A DNA stretch of 64,000 nt. Source: Lunularia cruciata (taxonomy: Eukaryota; Streptophyta; Marchantiopsida; Lunulariales; Lunulariaceae). A program made the position numbers and the translations under genes. A model generated the notes under the pieces. The model made no database searches, was not told the DNA's origin, and was given only the letters and a program-made list of their open reading frames with translations. The DNA is taken from NCBI GenBank assembly GCA_948567375.1, contig OX419762.1, positions 17,366,001 to 17,430,000 of the forward strand, given 5' to 3'. Positions 38,900 to 50,311 of the stretch are shown piece after piece. Each line of letters opens with the position of its first letter. Within the stretch, counting starts at the first letter, position 1.

Positions 38900-41504
38900 A
38901 ACGTCCCCCATTTAAGATGCAATTTCATTGCCACAAAGCTATTGCTCAAAAGATTGCATAACACTAATGCGTTGGTCAAGTTAGTTGCAAGTACCATCTT
39001 GCCTCATATAATAGGTACCCTTTCTAATATATGAGATATTCCACATACAAGTACCATGGATGCATTTTTGGAGAATGCATTTGACTTTGTGTTCCTTTGT
39101 GTCATCAATGAGTGTTGGACAAGGTTGAGTTTCTTGTATGGAAGGAAAGCGGGGCGTTTGGGATGCATATCTATGTAGTAAGGAAACATGGAACATTGGA
39201 TGGATCTTTGTGTGTGGCGGTAGCTCAAGGTGATAGGCCACTATGCCAAGTCAATTTATAATAAGGAAAGGGCCAATAAAATGAGGTCTAAGTTCACAAG
39301 GGCCAAATAACATGAGGTTGGTTGTGGATAATCACTATTGATCCCTGATGTTGAACTCCATTTGCCTACAATGTATATCAACATATTTGTTTCTATCAAT
39401 TTTGGGCTAATTGTAACTTGCGCTTGGCATGCTCCACACTTTGTTGGATTCAAGAAACAAAAGTGTTGACAACATCAACTTTGTAGTCATGGGGCAGATC
39501 TTTACCAAACTTGAAGGTTTGAAAGGGTGTTCTCTATACATGAGAAGGAATGGTGTGACTTATGTAGATGCATTCACTAAATTATTATAGGAAAATTTCA
39601 CCAATGGAAAAAGGTGTCCCACCTTTCTTGCTCCTTTAAGGTGAAGCACTAGATCATATCCTTGAAAGTGAAATTGGCTTGCTCTATTGTTCCATTGGTT
39701 TGTGGATGTACCATGGACATGGCAAGTTTAGTTTTGAAGATGCTAGAGAATGTTCTCCAAAACAAACTAGTGAATTGAGTGCCTCAATCAATGATGAGAA
39801 TTCAAGATAGTCTATGGTGAGAAAAGACTGCAATTCAGTACTATTGAGCTAATTGTGGAGCTACCATGTGCTTGGTTGAAGGACACACATGAATCATTTT
39901 GTCGAGTTGGTCTACAAAGATTATAATTGAGTCAAAACTTGAGGTGGTCTTGGGCAATTCACAAACCAGATCCATGCTTACCTATTCCCAACATTATGTA
40001 GGAGTAGTGAGGGGTTGAAGGAGTCTTGTGGGAGCCTGATTAGAGTCTTTATTTTTTTTACAGAGTAGGCAAGTTTGAATGTATTCCATCACAATATTGA
40101 TCATCTTGGGCCAACAGTAATGGTGTTTGACTGCATCTACAATCTTGTCCACTCTAATATGACCTACAATGGTGGAATCATAACATTCCGCTAGGATAGT
40201 GGGTGTTAAGCTTGCAACATCTAGGATCCATAACTTACCATCAGAAAAAGTAAGTCCTTAGGTATTGGTTACGCCTTTAGATGATTGAGTTCCTACAATC
40301 TATGGGTTAATCTTTGTAGTAGTAAAAATCCTTGGCCAAAAATTTGGGTTTATCTTGACCTCTACAACTAGATTGTCACCATAGGGTGAATACATTTGCA
40401 AGTTGCTTCTTGCCTTCCACATATGTGATTTTCATGTTGAGTCATTGTCTCTACTCTACTCAAAAACTTTATCCACAAGATAAATCTTTCTATGTCTTGA
40501 GTAGACTAGTGGTTTGTGGTCTATCTCCATAACAAATGCCTTCTTGCCAAGATAGTGCTTCCAATGCTTGGTCATAAGGATGATATGACTATCATCCTTA
40601 TGACCTCTTCTTGTTTGGTGGTGTGATAGTTGCACTTTTTTGATAATGAATTTGAGATAAAAAGATGAAATTAGGTGCCATGTGTCACTCCATTCCTATT
40701 GTAGGATTGCTCTTATCACAACACTTGATACATCTATAGCAACTTGGACATATTAAATTATACCATTTCAAGGTTGGTGCATGTAATAATGCATCTTTCA
40801 ATTCTTGAAAGCCAATTCTCATGGAGTTCCCCATATCCACTTCTTTCCCTTACCAAGAAATGTAGTTAGAGGTTGTGTAACCTCAGAAAAGTCCTTGACA
40901 AATCAACAATAGAACGTAATCAATCTCAAGTAACTCTTGAGTTGAGTTTGATCTTTTGGAGTACCCCATTTTTGAATGACATTTACTTTATCTATTAAAA
41001 CTTGGATATCTTTGTGTTTACTCTATACTCCAAGTATTCTACTTTTGACTTGCCAAACTCACACTTTGAGACTTGGGTATATTAATTGGTTCTATCCTAG
41101 AATCTAGAGGACTTCTTGCAGATGTTGCTTGAGCTCTTTCATTGTCTTATTGTAGACTAAAATGTCATTGAGGAAAATGATAGTAGACTTATCCAAATAT
41201 ATCATTTGCCAAACTCATGAAAGTGACTGGTGTGTTGGTGAGGCCAAACAACATCACTAGGTATTGTTTAAAAGATAATTTTGTGGGTGTCTTCCTCCAT
41301 GATCTTGATTTGATTATAACTACTTTGCAGATCAAGTTTGGTGAACTTTTGGGCCATTGAGTTGATCAAGCAGGTCATCCATGCAAAGTAATGAGTATTT
41401 TTTCTTCACCATTAGCTGATTTAGGCCTTAAGGTAGTCAATGCACATTTGCATTGTATTGTCTTTCTTCTTCAAAAACAAGATAAAAATTCCTTATATTG
41501 ATAT
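38900..41504 (-). pseudogene. pol remnant of element C (RT to chromodomain)
   Basis: It aligns with the pol of element A at 42273-44909 in the same order. Recognisable pieces include the C-terminal segment 38981-39241 (MAYHLELPPHTKIHPMFHVS, then a degraded chromodomain beginning KEHKVKCILQK), integrase and RNase H blocks in between, and RT near 41150-41480. The reading frame is broken by many stops and indels, more than in A, so C looks older. The sequence breaks off at 41504, where the LTR of element B begins. Confidence 0.75.
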
Positions 41505-41532
41505 TGTAACAATATGGAGTTTAGCGACATAG

Positions 41533-42272
41533 TGTAATACTCCGAGGACAAGAGAAGAAAGAAAACACAGATCTCACACTCAATCATTCGATGCCCCAAA
41601 GGAGCACTTTCTCTTTAGTATATAGACCAAGAGGATCTCTTCCAAGGAAGCTCCACCATAGGATTAGGCACATAGATAGGTGACATGTCAGCAAGCTCCA
41701 CCCTTGGATTACTTACTTGGATGGGTGACACGTTGGTCCAGGTCCTATATGGTTGGTCAAACAAGCTTTGACCAAAGGGAATCTTTTAGGGAATCTTCAT
41801 GTAGGAATCTCAAAATCACATGGGTAAGGTACCATTGGAAAGCTCTCAATGAGACAAACCAGGGGGGGAGGGAAGGCTAGCCTTTCTTGCCTTAGAGGGG
41901 AGAATCTGCACATTTTTGAGGCCTAATTCATCCGTTTAGGCCTCCAAAATTTCCTTCAAAGATTTCAAGCATATTTTGGTTCCTACTCTATTAGTAGAAG
42001 TCCCTTTTTGGTGATACCTCTTTTTGATCTGTTTAGTCCATCATGTGTAACAACCTTCCAAATGTTACCAAACTAATTCTCACCTTTAAATCATATGTCT
42101 AGCTATTGATTCTAAGATTTTCAAGTATATTTTGGTTTCTACTCTATTAGTAGAAGTACTCTTTTGGTGATACTTCTATCTGATATATTTTGACCATCAT
42201 GTATAACATCATTCCAAATGTTACCAAAACAAATTTCACATCTAGATCATATGGCTAGCTCTTGGTATTATA
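41533..42272 (-). repeat. 3' LTR of element A
   Basis: Starts TGTAATAC and ends GTATTATA (consensus GTATTACA). It differs from the 5' LTR by scattered substitutions and small indels, so the insertion is not recent. Confidence 0.92.
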
Positions 42273-42402
42273 GACCTCCTTCCTTTTAAGATGCAACATC
42301 CTCGTTGTGCAATTGTTGCTCAAATGCTTGCACTAACACCGATGCATGTGTCAAATTGGCAGCGGGCTCCTAGGTTGCTTCATAGAGGAGGTAAGCTTTC
42401 CA

Positions 42403-45291
42403 CTATACTAGATAGTCCACCCGCAGATGGCGAGTACCACATATGCAATTTTGGAGAATATGCTTCACTTCATATTCCTCCATGCCATCAATGAGTGTTG
42501 GACAAGGTTGAATGTCTTGTGTGGAATGACATTGGCCTGATCGAGGAGCATATTTGCACAGTAGGGAAACTTGGAACATTGGATGGATCTTCATGTGTGG
42601 TGGTAGCTTAAGGTGATAGGCCACAATGCTGACTCAATGAAGAATCGAGGAAGGCCCAATAAAACAAGGTTTGAGCTTACGAGGTCCAACTAATGTGCGG
42701 TTGGTTGTTGATAGCCACACTTGATCTCCAACCGTGAACTCCATGTGCCTACGGTGTGCATCAACATACTGATTTTGTCGATTTTGTGCAATCTGTAGTC
42801 TATGTTTGGCGCTCTCCACACCTTGTTGTATTCTATTATGTTGAAACAAATGTCTTGATTGCATTGACCTTGGTAGCTATTGGACGGATCTTCATCAAGC
42901 TAGAAGGTGTGAAGGGATGCTCACCATACATGAGAAAGAACAGGGTGACCTAGGTGGATGCATTCAATGAATTGTTGTAAGCAAATTCCACCAACAAGAG
43001 TAGGGTGTCCTACCTCTCTTACTCTTCTAAGGTGAAGCCGCGTAACATGTCTTCAATCGTGCAATTAGCCTACTTTTTTTGTCCATCCATTTGTAGGTGG
43101 TAAGCTGTGGATATGGCCAACTTGGTTTTGAAGAAACCAAAGAGTGTTTGCCAAAACAAATTGGTGAATTGAGTGCCTCTATCGGTGATGAGTACTCCAG
43201 ACAAGCCATGGTGAGAGAAGATTACATCTAAGTATAATTGAGCTAGTTGTGGAGCGGTCACATCCTTCTTGGTAGGGCATATATGAATCATTTTGTTGAG
43301 CCGGTCCACAACGACCATGATGGAGTCAAACCCTAAGGTGGTCTTGGGTAATTCACAGGTGAGATCCATACTCACTTGTTCTCAATGTTGGGTAAGAGTG
43401 GGGAGAGGTTGAAGGAGCCCTGCAAGAGCTTGATTAGAAGCTTTTTTTTTGTTGACAAAATAGGCAACTACACACGTAATCCATCACGTCATTGCTCATC
43501 TTGGGCCAATAGTAATGGCATTGGATTCCAAGGTCTTGTCCACTCTGACATGACCTACAATGGCCAAATCATGACATTCTGTTAGAATGGTGGTGTGTAA
43601 TTTTGGGACATTTAGGATCCATAATTTGCCATCACGAAAGGTGAGTCCTTGGGTGCTGATGATGCCTTTAGATGATTGTGCTTCTACAATATGTAGATCA
43701 GTTTTTGTAGTAGCTAGAATCTTTGGCCAGAATTTGGGGTTAATCTTAACCTCTGCCACCAAGTTGTTTGCCATTGGCATGCGGGTGAATGCATCTACAA
43801 GTTGCTTCTTACCTTCCACGTAGGTGATTGTCATGTTGAAGCATTGGCACCACTCTACCCACTGAATCTGACGATGAGATAGATCCTTTTGCATCTCAAG
43901 GTTTGTGGTCTATCTTTACTATAAATACCTTTTCGCCTAGATAGTGCTTCCAATGCTTGGCTGCAAGCACGATGGCCAGCTCTTCTCATTCTATGGTGTG
44001 GTAGTTGCGCTCTACCGGTAACAAATTTCAAGAGAAATATGCAATTGGATGCCATCCGTCATACCACTCTTGTTGTAGGACTACTCCTATTACTATGCTT
44101 GATGCATCTATAGCCAACTTGATTGGACGTTTTGGATTATACCACTTCAAGATTGGTGCATATAGCAAGGTGACTTTCAATTCTTGAAAGGCCAAATCTT
44201 GTGTGGTTCCCCATGTCCACTTCTTCCTCTTGCCAAGTAGTGCCGTTAAAGGTTGTGCAACCTTGGAGAAGTCTTTGATAAATCTACGATAGAATCCTAT
44301 CAACCCCAAGAAGCTCTTGAGTTGAGTTTGATCTTTTGGGGCATTTTATTTTTGAATGACCTCTATTTTATCCATCAATACTTGAATGCCCTCTACAGTT
44401 ATTCTATGCCCCAAGTAGTCTACTTCAAACTTGCCAAACTCACACTTTGAGATTTTGGCGTACAATCAATTTTGTCTTAGAATCTGGAGGACTTCTTGTA
44501 GATGTTGTTTGTGTTCTATCATTGTGCTATTGTATACTAAGATATAGTCCAAGAAGATGATAACAGAGTTATCCAAGTATGGAAAAAATATGTTGTTCAT
44601 TAGACTCATGAAAGTGGCAGGTGCATTGGTGAGGCCAAAAGGTATCACAAGATACTCAAATAGGGGCATACTTGGTTCAAAAGGCAGTTTTGTACACATA
44701 CTCCTCTGCAATTTAGATTTGATTATAACCGCTCCGCAAGTCCAATTTGGTGAAGTATCTTGCTTCATGGAGTTGATCAAACATGTCATCCATGCGAGGT
44801 AAGGGGTATTTGTTCTTCACTATTTGCTGATTGAGACCCCAATAGTCAATGCACATGTACATTGTACCATCCTTCTTCTTCACAAACAAGATAGGAGCCC
44901 TATATGGTGATATGCTAGGTTGGATGATCCCTTTCTACAACATCTCCTCAATTTGAGTCTTACACTCCTCCAACTCATGAGGTGATAGGCAATATGGGGC
45001 CTTACAAGGAGGTGTCTTCTCTGAGAGTGTCTCAATTTTATGATCTACTCTCCTTTCTAGTGGTAATCCTAAGGGTAGATCATCAAGAAAGACATCTTGA
45101 AACTCATCCACCACATCCCTCAATTTCTCAGGGATTTGTCTATCAAGTTGTGCACTTTGGACTTCTCTTATTAGACCCATGAAACATCTATCGGTCTTAT
45201 AGACAGTTGCCGTCCTTGTGACATATAGAGGCAATTCTTGCCGGTATGATTTTTCTTTAGCCCCAATGATTGACCATTGGTGGGTTTTCAC
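42403..45291 (-). pseudogene. pol of element A: RT, RNase H, integrase, chromodomain
   Basis: From 5' to 3' on the minus strand: a linker ending VVDEFQDVFLDDLPLGLP and the RT fingers (44935-45291); RT palm 44466-44789, with FLDYILVYN where FLDDILVYS is expected, so the second catalytic Asp is Tyr; RNase H connection 44028-44309, well preserved (GFYRRFIKDFSKVAQPLTAL, IDASSIVIG); zinc-binding and N-terminal integrase 43496-43894; integrase core 43070-43375 (LVITDRGTQF-type motif); C-terminal integrase 42634-42864; chromodomain 42403-42624 (EEYEVKHILQN ... VDYLV). At least four frame changes and several stops separate these blocks, so no polyprotein can be made. Confidence 0.88.
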
Positions 45292-45369
45292 TACTTTCTT
45301 CCTCTAATCTACCATAGGGTTGTAATGCTCCATCCATGGCATGCCTAAGATTACATCATAACGAGCTAA

Positions 45370-46829
45370 TTGTATCACTTGCCACTCAATTGCTTCCTAA
45401 TATTTTTCTATAGAGAGAGTGTTACCCGTCTAGGTAATGATTCAATCCTCTCTGTTTGCCTGGTAGGTAACTCTACTTCTTCACTCTCATCTCTCTCTAG
45501 ATCTATTCCCAATCTTATTGCAACAAAGCGAGACAAGAATTCTCTATTGCTCCCAAATCTATTAATACTCTCACTTGATTGCCTTTTAGGACTCCATTCA
45601 CGACAATCAATTATGAGGTTGCCTTTTGGGATCTTTGCGTGTTTTTCTTCTTCCATCCCTTGCTTCTTTGCGTGTTTGTCTTCTTCCATCCCTTGCTTCT
45701 TTGCTTCCTTATTGAGCCAATAAGGCCGCAAGGTACATTTATTGGTGATCTTTGTTTTCCAAAGTGATTTCCACCTCCTCCTCTTCAATGTGCCTCTTTA
45801 TGTTTTTCAAAGATTGCATGATGAAGGCTGAGGGCCTCTAGGAAAATGAGCGCAACATTTGGTAGATATGTGCCCAATATGGCCACAATTGTAATAACAA
45901 CATTGTTCTCCTCAAGTTCCTTCTCCTCGTGGGACTCCATTTCTTTGTTCTTCTACTCGTCCAGGCTCCTCTTGAGGTGGTCGTGCTCCTTGATCTCAAA
46001 ATTGAAGGTTGCCCAATTCCATCAATACTGGTCCATCCATGTGTGGCATTTATGCGCAATAATGTTGAGGTGGAACTATTTCTTCACCTCCACCCAATGC
46101 TCCAACTATTCTTTGTGCACAAGCAATGGCTTCAAATACCATGCAAGGATTTTGCACCATGACTTCTTGGCAAAATTTCTCCTTCAACCCTCATTTGAAA
46201 TTTTTGAGAGCCTCTCCTGGACTCATGTTAGTTATTGCAACTTGTAGATCCAACAATACCTCCACATACTCTTGTATGTTGTTCTTCTATCTCAATCTCC
46301 ACAGTCGGATTTGGGCCATCTGCACGGAATCCACCGATTGGAAATTCTTTAGCAATCCTTCTTGCATTACTGTCCACGTGACCTCCCTTCTCTCTACCAA
46401 CATGGATTGTTCCCAAAAATCATACCATGTGAGGGTTTTATCAGTCAAGTACTCACATGCAAACATACATGTAGCATGCTCCATGATCTTTGTTGAGAAC
46501 AATCAGAAATATCAATTCATTCTTGAGATCCAATTTTCCACTACTCCCATCGTATGCTGCCCCTTGTAAGGCTTAATGTTGCAGGTCTTCTTCATCTAAA
46601 GTAGCAATGTGGCTTCATCATTGACATGGTTCATAGGCACGAGTGCCTCTCCAAGTACTTCAGTTCCAAGTACTAGGTTTTGAGATGGCTCTTCTTCTTG
46701 CATTGCTTGATTGTTCTTGAGGATCTGCACTTGACTTTGTAATGTCTCCATGGTCATCTTAATCTCTCAAAATTCATTCAACATCCTTTGCATTCCTTGC
46801 ACCAGCTCTTGCAATTACGGATCCATGGT
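45370..46829 (-). pseudogene. gag and protease-linker region of element A
   Basis: The minus strand starts at an ATGGATC near 46829, with an N-terminal helix (LQELVQGMQRMLNEF). Gag core frames are at 46287-46502 and 46228-46416, and a zinc-knuckle-like NCGHIGHISTKC near 45850-45900, in which the first Cys is displaced by one residue. Further on, 45408-45788 holds a basic region with a duplicated unit of about 11 residues (KKQGMEEDKHA / KKQGMEEEKHA), encoded by a tandem repeat of about 39 bp at 45635-45707. Stops at several points. A related gag remnant lies in element C at 54131-55715. Confidence 0.75.
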
Positions 46830-47418
46830 TCCTACAACACTCAAATGCTAATATTTATGTCAATATAGAGTCAATATGATCACTCTGGAAGGCGCACAAA
46901 CTATCGGAACTACCATTGGAACCTCAAAAGCTATCACTTGTTGATAATACTCCTCACCAAAATTCCTAACCACAAAATCTCTAAACATCACTTTTGGTCT
47001 CACTACATAATGGATTTCTACTTGAAAGGGTTGAAAGGAAGAGGATTTGGGACATTCACATCCATATCATCATGATAGAATGTAGATTGTCAGATCCCAC
47101 TCTCTGTCATATATTATCACAGGTAGAATCACCAAGTTTGGTGAGTTCATCACCCTATCTATGAATTCTGCACCAAATTGATAAACTAGTGATACCCTCA
47201 TTTGCTCATGCTGGATGTACATAACCTTGATGTGGAATAGATTTGAGAATAGAAAGCTAGGTGCAAGAAATTTTCCTCCAGGTGCATCCATCCCATCCAC
47301 TCTCTAAAGTCCTTCCTAAGTCTAACAATTACTCTATGTTCTCCACCTCAAATTACTTAGTTTTAGTAATTCATGCTCTTCCAAGAAGGGTGATCCAATC
47401 TCTTGGACTAAAACACTT

Positions 47419-47430
47419 GCTTTGATACCA
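47419..47430 (-). other. Primer-binding site of element A (tRNA-iMet type)
   Basis: Reads TGGTATCAAAGC on the minus strand, one base inside the 5' LTR. The usual plant sequence is TGGTATCAGAGC, complementary to the 3' end of initiator-Met tRNA, so one position differs. Confidence 0.9.
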
Positions 47431-47431
47431 T

Positions 47432-48142
47432 TGTAATACTATGAAGAGAGAAAACACAAATTTCACACTAAATCATTTGATGCCCCAAAGGAGCACCTTC
47501 TCTTAATTATATAGACCAAGAGGATCTCCTCCAAGGAAGCTCCACCATAGGATTAGGCACACAGATAGGTGACATGTCAGCAAGCTCCACCCTTGGATTA
47601 CTTACTTGGATGGGTGACATGTTGGTCCAGGTCCTATCTGGTTGGTCAAACAAGCTTTGACTAGAGGGAATATTTTAAGGAATCTTCCTATAGGAATCTT
47701 AGAATCACATGGGTAAGGTACCGTTGGAAAGCTCTCAACAAGATAAACCAGGAGAGGAGTGGAAGCCAACCTTTAGTGGACAGAATATATACATTTTTGA
47801 GGCCAAATTCATCCATTTAGGTCTCCAAAATTGCCTTCAAAGATTTCAAGTATATTTCAATTCCTACTCTATTAGTAGAAATCCCTTTTGGTGATACCTC
47901 TTTTTGATCTGTTCATTCCATCATGTGTAACATCTTTCCCGATGTTACTGAACTAATTCTCACCTTGAAATCATATGTCTAGCTATTAATTCTAAGGTCT
48001 TCAAGTCTATTTTGGTTTCTACTCTATTAGGAGAAGTACTCTTTTGGTGATACTTCTATCTGATCTGATGGTATAACATCATTCCAGATGTTACCAAACC
48101 AAATTTCACATCTAGATCATATGGCTAGCCCTTGGTATTACA
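47432..48142 (-). repeat. 5' LTR of element A
   Basis: Starts TGTAATAC and ends GTATTACA, so the terminal 8 bases form an inverted repeat. Adjacent to the primer-binding site on the inner side. Confidence 0.93.
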
Positions 48143-48193
48143 CGTAGTTAGCACAGCTACAAAGTAGAGAATAAGACAAATTAGCCCAAAATA

Positions 48194-48432
48194 TTCTAGA
48201 AGCACCTAGAAAGCTTATTGGGAAACTTCATGACTAGCTAAACTTGCACACCAAGCAGGTAGCTTCTAGAAGAAAGCTTCTAGAAGCTTCCAACTAGCTT
48301 AGCTTGCACGCCAAGTAGACAACTTCTAGAAGGAAGCTTCTTGAGAAGCTTCATGGTTAACTTGGCTTGCGCTCTAAGAAAATGGCTCAAGGAAACTTCT
48401 TGAGAAGCTTCTCAAGAGCCTTGTAAAGCTTC
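48194..48432 (+). promoter_or_regulatory. Heat-shock-element-like array in the LTR promoter of element B
   Basis: The sequence holds repeated alternating TTC/GAA units at the 5-bp spacing recognised by heat shock factors: TTCTAGAA at 48194-48201 and 48264-48271, a three-unit TTCTAGAAGCTTC at 48278-48290, TTCTAGAA at 48324-48331, GAAGCTTC at 48333-48340 and 48345-48352, and further GAAnnTTC units to about 48413. A TATAAATA box follows at 48454-48461. The same arrays occur in the 3' LTR (53115-53201) and in the inverted LTR copy (53902-53928). That these bind heat shock factor is an inference from the consensus nGAAnnTTCn. Confidence 0.6.
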
Positions 48433-48453
48433 TCAAGAGCTTTGTATGCAACC

Positions 48454-48461
48454 TATAAATA
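48454..48461 (+). promoter_or_regulatory. TATA box of the element B LTR
   Basis: TATAAATA, about 110 bases before the LTR end and downstream of the TTC/GAA array. The 3' LTR has CATAAATA at the matching place. Confidence 0.7.
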
Positions 48462-48571
48462 CCAAAGCCAAAGCTCATGATAGGCATTCAGAGTTTTCCA
48501 CATTCAAGTGTCCCAATGTGAATTTCCATTTTCCTATTTCTCTCCTCGGTCTCGGTCTCGGTCTTTTACAT

Positions 48572-48582
48572 TGGTATCAGAG
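48572..48582 (+). other. Primer-binding site of element B (tRNA-iMet type)
   Basis: TGGTATCAGAG one base after the LTR end, the standard plant primer-binding site complementary to initiator-Met tRNA. Confidence 0.92.
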
Positions 48583-48831
48583 TAGGAATGGAGTGGATGG
48601 AATTTATGGACCACCAAATCCACTTCCACCAAACCATTGGAAATTTTGTGTCCAAGTACTACCCAAGCATCTTTTCACACAATTCATCACCTCACTCTTT
48701 GGACAAGATTTTATACACATGATCACCATACCTTGGTGCTTCCGGTTGTAACTTATGGAGAATGATGGATGTGCTACTTCTATGTGTTAATAAATTAGAT
48801 AGATTAGGGGTGGCATGATAGAGTAGCAATC

Positions 48832-49440
48832 ATGGCGGCAATGCCCAAGGTTATCCTTACTATGCAACAACAAATCAAACACCTTACGCAATTGTTGGAT
48901 GAACGAGAGCTTCAACGACAACCGTCCAACTTATGTGGCATTTATGTTGGCAGAGTTGAAACAAATTGGCTTTGTAAGAAGTTACATCTCTTAATCCAAA
49001 ACACCATCATGCAAATTCCAGATATACTGGAAGGTGAAGCCCTAGATCAATTTGTGAGGGGCTTGAAGTCAAGAACCAAATTAGAGGTAACCACGCAAGA
49101 GCCACAACACTTGGAGGAAGCCATGTGGTTGGCCCAACGTTTTGATTCCTTGGTTACAACAACTTGGTCTCAACCTTGACCTCCACAGAACCTACCGATA
49201 CACTACACACAGGTGGAAGAGCCGATATCAATGGAGATTGATGCTATTCAATAGAGACCACTGAGCACTACAGATAGAGAGAAACTACAACAAAATGGGG
49301 GTTGTTTTTATTGTCACCAATTGGGATATTGCATTGCTGAATGTCCACTCAAGATGGGTGCCCTCAACAAGTTGCACAAATGGAGTTTGTGGAGAAAAAT
49401 AATCAAGGAAACAAGGAATCCTAGTAGGAGATTTTGAGCC
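48832..49440 (+). pseudogene. gag remnant of element B
   Basis: An ATG frame at 48832-49179 carries a short gag with a C-terminal ALDQFVRGLKSRTKLEV motif typical of gypsy gag. After a stop, 49290-49360 encodes a zinc knuckle CFYCHQLGYCIAEC in which the conserved His is replaced by Cys. Gag is much shorter than usual for the family, so an internal deletion is likely. Confidence 0.75.
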
Positions 49441-49504
49441 GCCTATTAGGAGCTTGATTAATTCTAATGGGATTGAAGGCTAGACCTATGCAAGTTTTCT
49501 TCAC

Positions 49505-49807
49505 TTGCAAGGTACAATATTGAATAGAGATTGTAGGATTTTGGTTGATTTTGGAAGTTCAGAGAATTGTATGTTCATGCAAGTAGCAAAGGAATTGGGT
49601 ATTCCTATCAAGCCAGTAATTGGAAGAAGATTGATGATGGCGGATGGTAGAAAGGGTTTTGCATTTTGTACCTTGCATCTTGTTACCTTCAAGATTGGGA
49701 AGGAGTATTTGGAGTGTATGAGGTTTGTAGTGGTACCTTTACACTACAATGTCATTTTAGGACTACCTTGTCTTGAACTTCATAAGGTTCAATTTGATTG
49801 GAATTGA
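49505..49807 (+). pseudogene. Aspartic protease domain of element B
   Basis: An open frame of about 100 residues with the active-site block RILVDFGSSENCM (usual form D-S/T-G) and, near its end, VILGLPCLEL, the conserved ILGxxxL region of retroviral-type proteases. The active site reads DFG rather than DSG or DTG, a substitution that would be expected to weaken activity. It sits between the zinc knuckle and the tandem repeat linker. Confidence 0.8.
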
Positions 49808-49864
49808 TGACAAATTCAAATACAACACCAAGGCATGAATTTCTGATTAGGTTATCTGGCACCT

Positions 49865-50311
49865 TTGAGTAAGACACCTAAAAATAGTCAGTCCCAAGAT
49901 GGGAAGTTTTTTGAGAAGGTAGCCATAGAGCAAGCCTTGAAGGAGGACAAGTCCCAAGATGGGAAGTTTACCAAGAAAGCAACTGTGGAGCAAGCTTTGG
50001 ATAAAGATGATTCTCTAGATGAAAAGTTTGTCAATGAAGCAGATATAAATCAAGCTTTGGAGGAAGATAAGTCTATTTTTGCGATATGGGTCAAGCCAAT
50101 TGCACAAGGACAATCTGAGGAAGGCCAAGAGCCTCATCAAGCAATGGTTGATCAGATAGTTCAGGAGTTTGTGGACGTGTTTCTGGATGATATGCCAAAG
50201 GGATTACTCTTTGATTGTGGTATGCCCTTCAAGATTGAGTTATTGCCAAGGAGTACTCCAGTTAGTAGACCAATCTCTTGGGTCTCACCAAAGGAGTTGG
50301 AGGAGTTGTGA
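49865..50311 (+). pseudogene. Linker of element B with three tandem repeats of about 24 residues
   Basis: The frame encodes three consecutive copies of a unit of the form (S)xDxKFxxxxxxxQALxxDxS, beginning near 49883, 49952 and 50012. They lie between protease and RT, where family A has a plain linker. After them comes EFVDVFLDDMPKGLLFD, the usual lead into the gypsy RT, which is also present in element A. Confidence 0.85.

Larger units (their letters stand above)
41533..48142 (-). mobile_element. Ty3/gypsy chromovirus A, near full-length
   Basis: LTRs 47432-48142 (5') and 41533-42272 (3'). Primer-binding site 47419-47430, reading TGGTATCAAAGC on the minus strand, one base from the LTR. Purine tract CTTAAAAGGAAGGAGGTC (minus strand, 42273-42290) directly before the 3' LTR. 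Flanking pentamers CATAG (41528-41532) and CGTAG (48143-48147) differ by one base, a near target duplication. Removing the element rejoins the 5' LTR of B exactly, which proves the insertion. Two solo LTRs of this family lie at 4906 and 12585. Frameshifts and stops in gag and pol; not autonomous. Confidence 0.93.
48148..48570 (+). repeat. 5' LTR of element B, distal part
   Basis: Continues the LTR interrupted at 41532. Across the junction the order 'tggagtttagcgacatag' then 'ttagcacagctacaaagtag' matches the uninterrupted 3' LTR at 53040. It contains repeated AAGCTTCT / TTCTAGAA motifs, a TATA box, and near its end a three-fold TCGGTC repeat (48546-48566). Ends CTTTTACA. Confidence 0.9.

Noticed and set aside
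44885-46569. Plus-strand open frames of up to 147 residues
   Set aside because: Antisense to gag and pol of element A, which carry recognisable motifs on the minus strand.
48240-48430. Regular AAGCTTCT spacing looked at as a possible CRISPR-like or satellite array
   Set aside because: Units are irregular, lie inside an LTR and recur in its partner LTRs; better explained as promoter elements of the retrotransposon.
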